Assembly: GCA_947074125.1 (NCBI GenBank)
Contig: CAMTOM010000065.1
Span: 1-7,455 of the forward strand
Direction of reading: 5' to 3'
From: an uncultured Desulfovibrionaceae bacterium
GTDB taxonomy: Bacteria; Desulfobacterota; Desulfovibrionia; Desulfovibrionales; Desulfovibrionaceae
DNA length: 7,455 nt
The notes beneath the pieces are model-generated. The model was not told the origin of the DNA. It saw nothing but the letters and a program-made list of their open reading frames with translations, and made no database searches. Each line of letters starts with the position of its first letter. The first letter of the stretch is position 1. A program made the translations under genes and the position numbers. This document shows positions 5,007-7,455 of this stretch, in pieces.

Positions 5007-6389
5007 TTAGGCTTTATAGAATGTAGTATAGGCTTGTGTTGTGGCATAAAGATCCACAGTGCTTGAGATTTCAAAGGGGCTGTGCATGGAAAGTACCGCA
5101 GGGCCGATATCAATCACTCGCAGACCATAGGCTGCAAGAAACAAGGCCACAGTGCCTCCGCCTCCCTGGTCTACTTTGCCACATTCAGCAATTTGCCAGG
5201 GGATATTTTGGGCGTTGAAAAGACTGCGCAACCAGCCAAGATATTCTGCATCGGCTTCACTTGCCCCGTATTTTCCTCTGGAACCAGTGAACTTGGAGAA
5301 GCAGGGGCCATGTCCCAGAAGAGCGGCATTTTGTTTTTCATGTACGTCTTGATAGTCTGGGTCAAGTGCTGCCTGTACATCTGCGGAGAGTGCCATGCTT
5401 GAAAGAAGAACATGAGAAAGGCGTGTTTGTGGTTCCCAGGCGCTGCTCAAGTCTTCCATGCAGTAGTTGAAAAAGCGGGAGGCTGCTCCTGTGGCACCTT
5501 CAGAGCCGATTTCTTCTTTATCCCAAAAAATAATTGCTGTGGCATGTTCTGGTTCCTGGACATTCAGGAACGCTTCCAGGGCGGTAAAAACACAAATTCG
5601 GTCATCCTGTCCATAGCCTCCGATAAGTCCCTTGTCCAAACCAACAAATCGTGCAGGACCAGCGGGCACAGCCTGAAGTTCGGCAGAGATAAAGTCTTCT
5701 TCGCAAATATGGTATTTGTCTGCGAGAAGTTGCAATATCTGGCTCTTGATAGGTTCCTGACATTTTTCTTCTCCGGCGGGACTTGCAGGGCAGTGTCCCA
5801 TGAGGAGATTGAGCTTTTCTGCTTCAAAGGCTTCAGCGACAGTTCTCGTATTTTGTTTTTGCGCGAGATGGGGAAGAAGGTCGGCAATGGTGAAGACGGG
5901 TTCATGGGGATTTTCTCCCAATGTGAGTCTAACGGTTTCACCATCTTCACGGATAAGCACGCCATGGAGCGCCAGAGGACGCGCAAGCCATTGGTATTTG
6001 CGAATACCCCCATAATAATGTGTTTTTGCCTGTGCTACCTGTGCCTGTTCAATAAGGGGGCGCTGTTTGAGGTCGAGGCGTGGGGTATCGACATGAGCCG
6101 CAATCAGATGGATTCCCTGACCAAGGGGGAGGCGTCCTTTGCGAGCGGCAAAAATGGCTTTTCCCCGTAGGGGACGCATCGCAGCATTTTGAGAAAAATC
6201 GAGGCTGAATCCGGCTTCTGTCAGTTTTTTTTGGACATAGGCAATGGTTTCTCTTTCTGTTTTACATTGAGAAAGAAAATCCAGATAACGCCTGGCGAGT
6301 GCAAAAATATCCTTTCCCTGGTTATTTTCTTCCTGCTGTGTGTAGGTTTTCCAGGCATTCTGGGGGGCATATGCGGTTTCGTGCGTCAT
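5007..6389 (-). CDS. apeA: M18 family metallo-aminopeptidase (type 1)
   Basis: The 460-residue product has the length of prokaryotic M18 (aspartyl-aminopeptidase-like) enzymes, which remove N-terminal residues from peptides using a two-metal centre. All core motifs are visible: HVDTPRLDLK (99-108, with H99 and D101), GGYGQDDR (257-264, bridging D262), DKEEIGSEG (290-298, general base E292 and metal ligand E293), SADV (335-338, candidate ligand D337) and SMHSPFE (434-440, ligand H436). The segment YYGGIRKYQW (125-134) and the following PLALHGV are typical of the ApeA-type subgroup rather than the DNPEP-like one. There is no signal peptide, so it is cytoplasmic and probably a dodecamer like its relatives. 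The ATG shares one base with the selA stop (TAATG), with GAGGAA (6400-6395) inside selA as ribosome site, so translation is probably coupled. It may recycle peptides; no direct selenium link is evident. Confidence 0.93.
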   Translation of the reverse strand: MTHETAYAPQNAWKTYTQQEENNQGKDIFALARRYLDFLSQCKTERETIAYVQKKLTEAGFSLDFSQNAAMRPLRGKAIFAARKGRLPLGQGIHLIAAHVDTPRLDLKQRPLIEQAQVAQAKTHYYGGIRKYQWLARPLALHGVLIREDGETVRLTLGENPHEPVFTIADLLPHLAQKQNTRTVAEAFEAEKLNLLMGHCPASPAGEEKCQEPIKSQILQLLADKYHICEEDFISAELQAVPAGPARFVGLDKGLIGGYGQDDRICVFTALEAFLNVQEPEHATAIIFWDKEEIGSEGATGAASRFFNYCMEDLSSAWEPQTRLSHVLLSSMALSADVQAALDPDYQDVHEKQNAALLGHGPCFSKFTGSRGKYGASEADAEYLGWLRSLFNAQNIPWQIAECGKVDQGGGGTVALFLAAYGLRVIDIGPAVLSMHSPFEISSTVDLYATTQAYTTFYKA

Positions 6390-7455
6390 TACAATTCCTC
6401 ATGTGTTGTCGCGAGTGCTTTGGCAATGGAGTGCGCTGCCAGTGTCAGTTCTTCTTCCAAAAGAGTTCGTGGATCGAGACAGAAAGCATCTTTTTCCATG
6501 CGGCCTATAAGAGGTGGGTAGTCCTCAAGAAGGCGTTGTCTGAGTGTTGCCAGATGGAGATGTGTGGGAACAACACAGACAAGTGTGGTCGGAAGATCCT
6601 GTTCGGGAAAGGCTCCTCCTCCAACACGGGAAACATCTTCTCGTAAAGAGATCTGCGCGGTATCTGTGAGTAGCGGGCGGAGCATGCTTTCCAGATGCTG
6701 TGCTTTTTCAGACAGGGCTTGGGGCGTTACTGTCAGCATGGATAGTGTAGGAATGTGCTTTTTCGCCAGCGCAGGGTCAAGGTACAGACGAAGTGTGGCT
6801 TCCAGTGCCGCCAGCGACAGTTTATCCTGGCGCAGGGCGCGGGTGAGCGGATTCTGTCGCAATGCTTTAATCAGGTCTTTACGTCCTACAATAATACCTG
6901 CTTGCGGTCCGCCAAGGACTTTGTCGCCAGAAAATGTGACAATGTCAGCTCCTGCCCGTACGGTATCCTGTACCGTTGGCTCACTGACAAGCCCGTATTG
7001 TGTGAAGTCGAGGAGGCTGCCACTGCCGAGATCTTCTATAACAGGAAGGCCTTTTTCCCGTCCCAGTGCAGCAAGTTCTTCGAGCGGAACAGCTTTATGG
7101 AAGCCTATAATTCTGTAATTGGAAGTATGCACCCGCATGAGTGCCTTTGTGTTTTCATTGATTGCCTGCACATAGTCACGGAGATGGGTACGGTTGGTTG
7201 TTCCCACTTCCTTGAGAGTGGCTCGGCTTTTTTCCATAATCTCTGGTATGCGGAAACTTCCTCCAATTTCTACGAGTTCGCCGCGAGAAAGAACAACCTC
7301 CCCCCCCTGACAGAGAGTATCCAGTGTGAGTAGTACTGCTGCCGCATTGTTTTTCACAACCAGAGCCGCTTCCGCTCCAGTGAGTTGGCAGAGGAGCTGC
7401 CCTACAAGATCGTGCCGGCTGCCCCCTGCGCTCTTGTGCATGGTCTTTTCACTGT
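6389..7455 (-). CDS. selA: L-seryl-tRNA(Sec) selenium transferase (partial, 5' end outside window)
   Basis: The product converts seryl-tRNA(Sec) to selenocysteyl-tRNA(Sec) using selenophosphate, a PLP-dependent step of bacterial selenocysteine synthesis. The frame is open to the right edge, and the ATG at 7439-7441 is internal: SelA alignment should continue upstream, and about 120 residues are missing judged by the position of the PLP lysine (E. coli K295). Counting from that Met, visible blocks are LCQLTGAEAALVV (17-29), LSRGELVEIGGSFRIP (51-66), EVGTTNRTH (78-86), EDLGSGSLLD (136-145) and the cofactor site FSGDKVLGGPQAGIIVGR (170-187), with K174 as Schiff-base lysine. The block usually read NNNAAAVL is KNNAAAVL here. 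An eight-G run lies in the coding strand at 7307-7300. The gene overlaps the M18 gene by one base. SelB is not adjacent within the window. The identity is secure. Confidence 0.95.
   Translation of the reverse strand, partial: SEKTMHKSAGGSRHDLVGQLLCQLTGAEAALVVKNNAAAVLLTLDTLCQGGEVVLSRGELVEIGGSFRIPEIMEKSRATLKEVGTTNRTHLRDYVQAINENTKALMRVHTSNYRIIGFHKAVPLEELAALGREKGLPVIEDLGSGSLLDFTQYGLVSEPTVQDTVRAGADIVTFSGDKVLGGPQAGIIVGRKDLIKALRQNPLTRALRQDKLSLAALEATLRLYLDPALAKKHIPTLSMLTVTPQALSEKAQHLESMLRPLLTDTAQISLREDVSRVGGGAFPEQDLPTTLVCVVPTHLHLATLRQRLLEDYPPLIGRMEKDAFCLDPRTLLEEELTLAAHSIAKALATTHEEL
7300..7307 (-). repeat. Eight-base G homopolymer inside selA
   Basis: The coding strand reads CAG GGG GGG GAG (Gln-Gly-Gly-Glu, residues 45-48 counted from the internal Met). 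It is the longest mononucleotide run I noticed in the window and is a potential slippage site. Gly could be encoded without it. Confidence 0.8.

Noticed and set aside
5412..6170. 252-residue plus-strand frame
   Set aside because: Lies fully antisense to the M18 aminopeptidase, whose motifs are intact; its composition is that of a shadow frame.
6755..7333. 192-residue plus-strand frame
   Set aside because: Antisense to selA, with no ribosome site or recognisable motif.

Overview
The window looks like chromosome from a Gram-negative anaerobe. A deltaproteobacterial sulfate reducer of the Desulfovibrio type is my best guess, but no marker gene proves it. The supporting signs are a bacterial selenocysteine synthase gene (selA), a secreted von Willebrand/OmpA fusion protein that needs an outer membrane and peptidoglycan, mid-range base composition and ordinary Shine-Dalgarno sites. 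There are no insertion sequences, phage genes, tRNAs, rRNAs or CRISPR arrays.

Layout. Positions 1-1788 (minus) hold the first 596 codons of a large gene that runs off the left edge. Its product has a divergent PHP-like segment. Upstream of it and on the same strand (1872-2699) is a diaminopimelate-epimerase-fold protein that lacks one of the two family cysteines. A 214-base divergent regulatory region (2700-2913) follows. It holds promoter candidates for both directions, an 18-bp near-palindrome and a strong leader hairpin. On the plus strand, 2914-3945 encodes a secreted VWA-OmpA protein. A hairpin terminator sits directly behind it, and 18 bases after that hairpin begins a second secreted protein, rich in Ala and Lys with five tandem heptads (4011-4913). 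A strong intrinsic terminator at 4939-4981 closes the unit. The right third is again minus strand: selA (5' end outside the window) is followed, with a one-base stop/start overlap, by an M18 metallo-aminopeptidase (5007-6389).

How the genes fit together. There appear to be three transcription units. The first is the epimerase-like gene followed by the PHP-like gene, probably co-transcribed with a possible internal promoter. The second is an envelope pair, VWA-OmpA plus the Ala/Lys-rich periplasmic protein, whose expression ratio is probably set by the intervening hairpin. The third is selA-M18, whose translation is probably coupled. The least explained material is the large PHP-like gene and its epimerase-like neighbour: both keep a recognisable enzyme scaffold but have changed residues normally needed for metal binding or catalysis.
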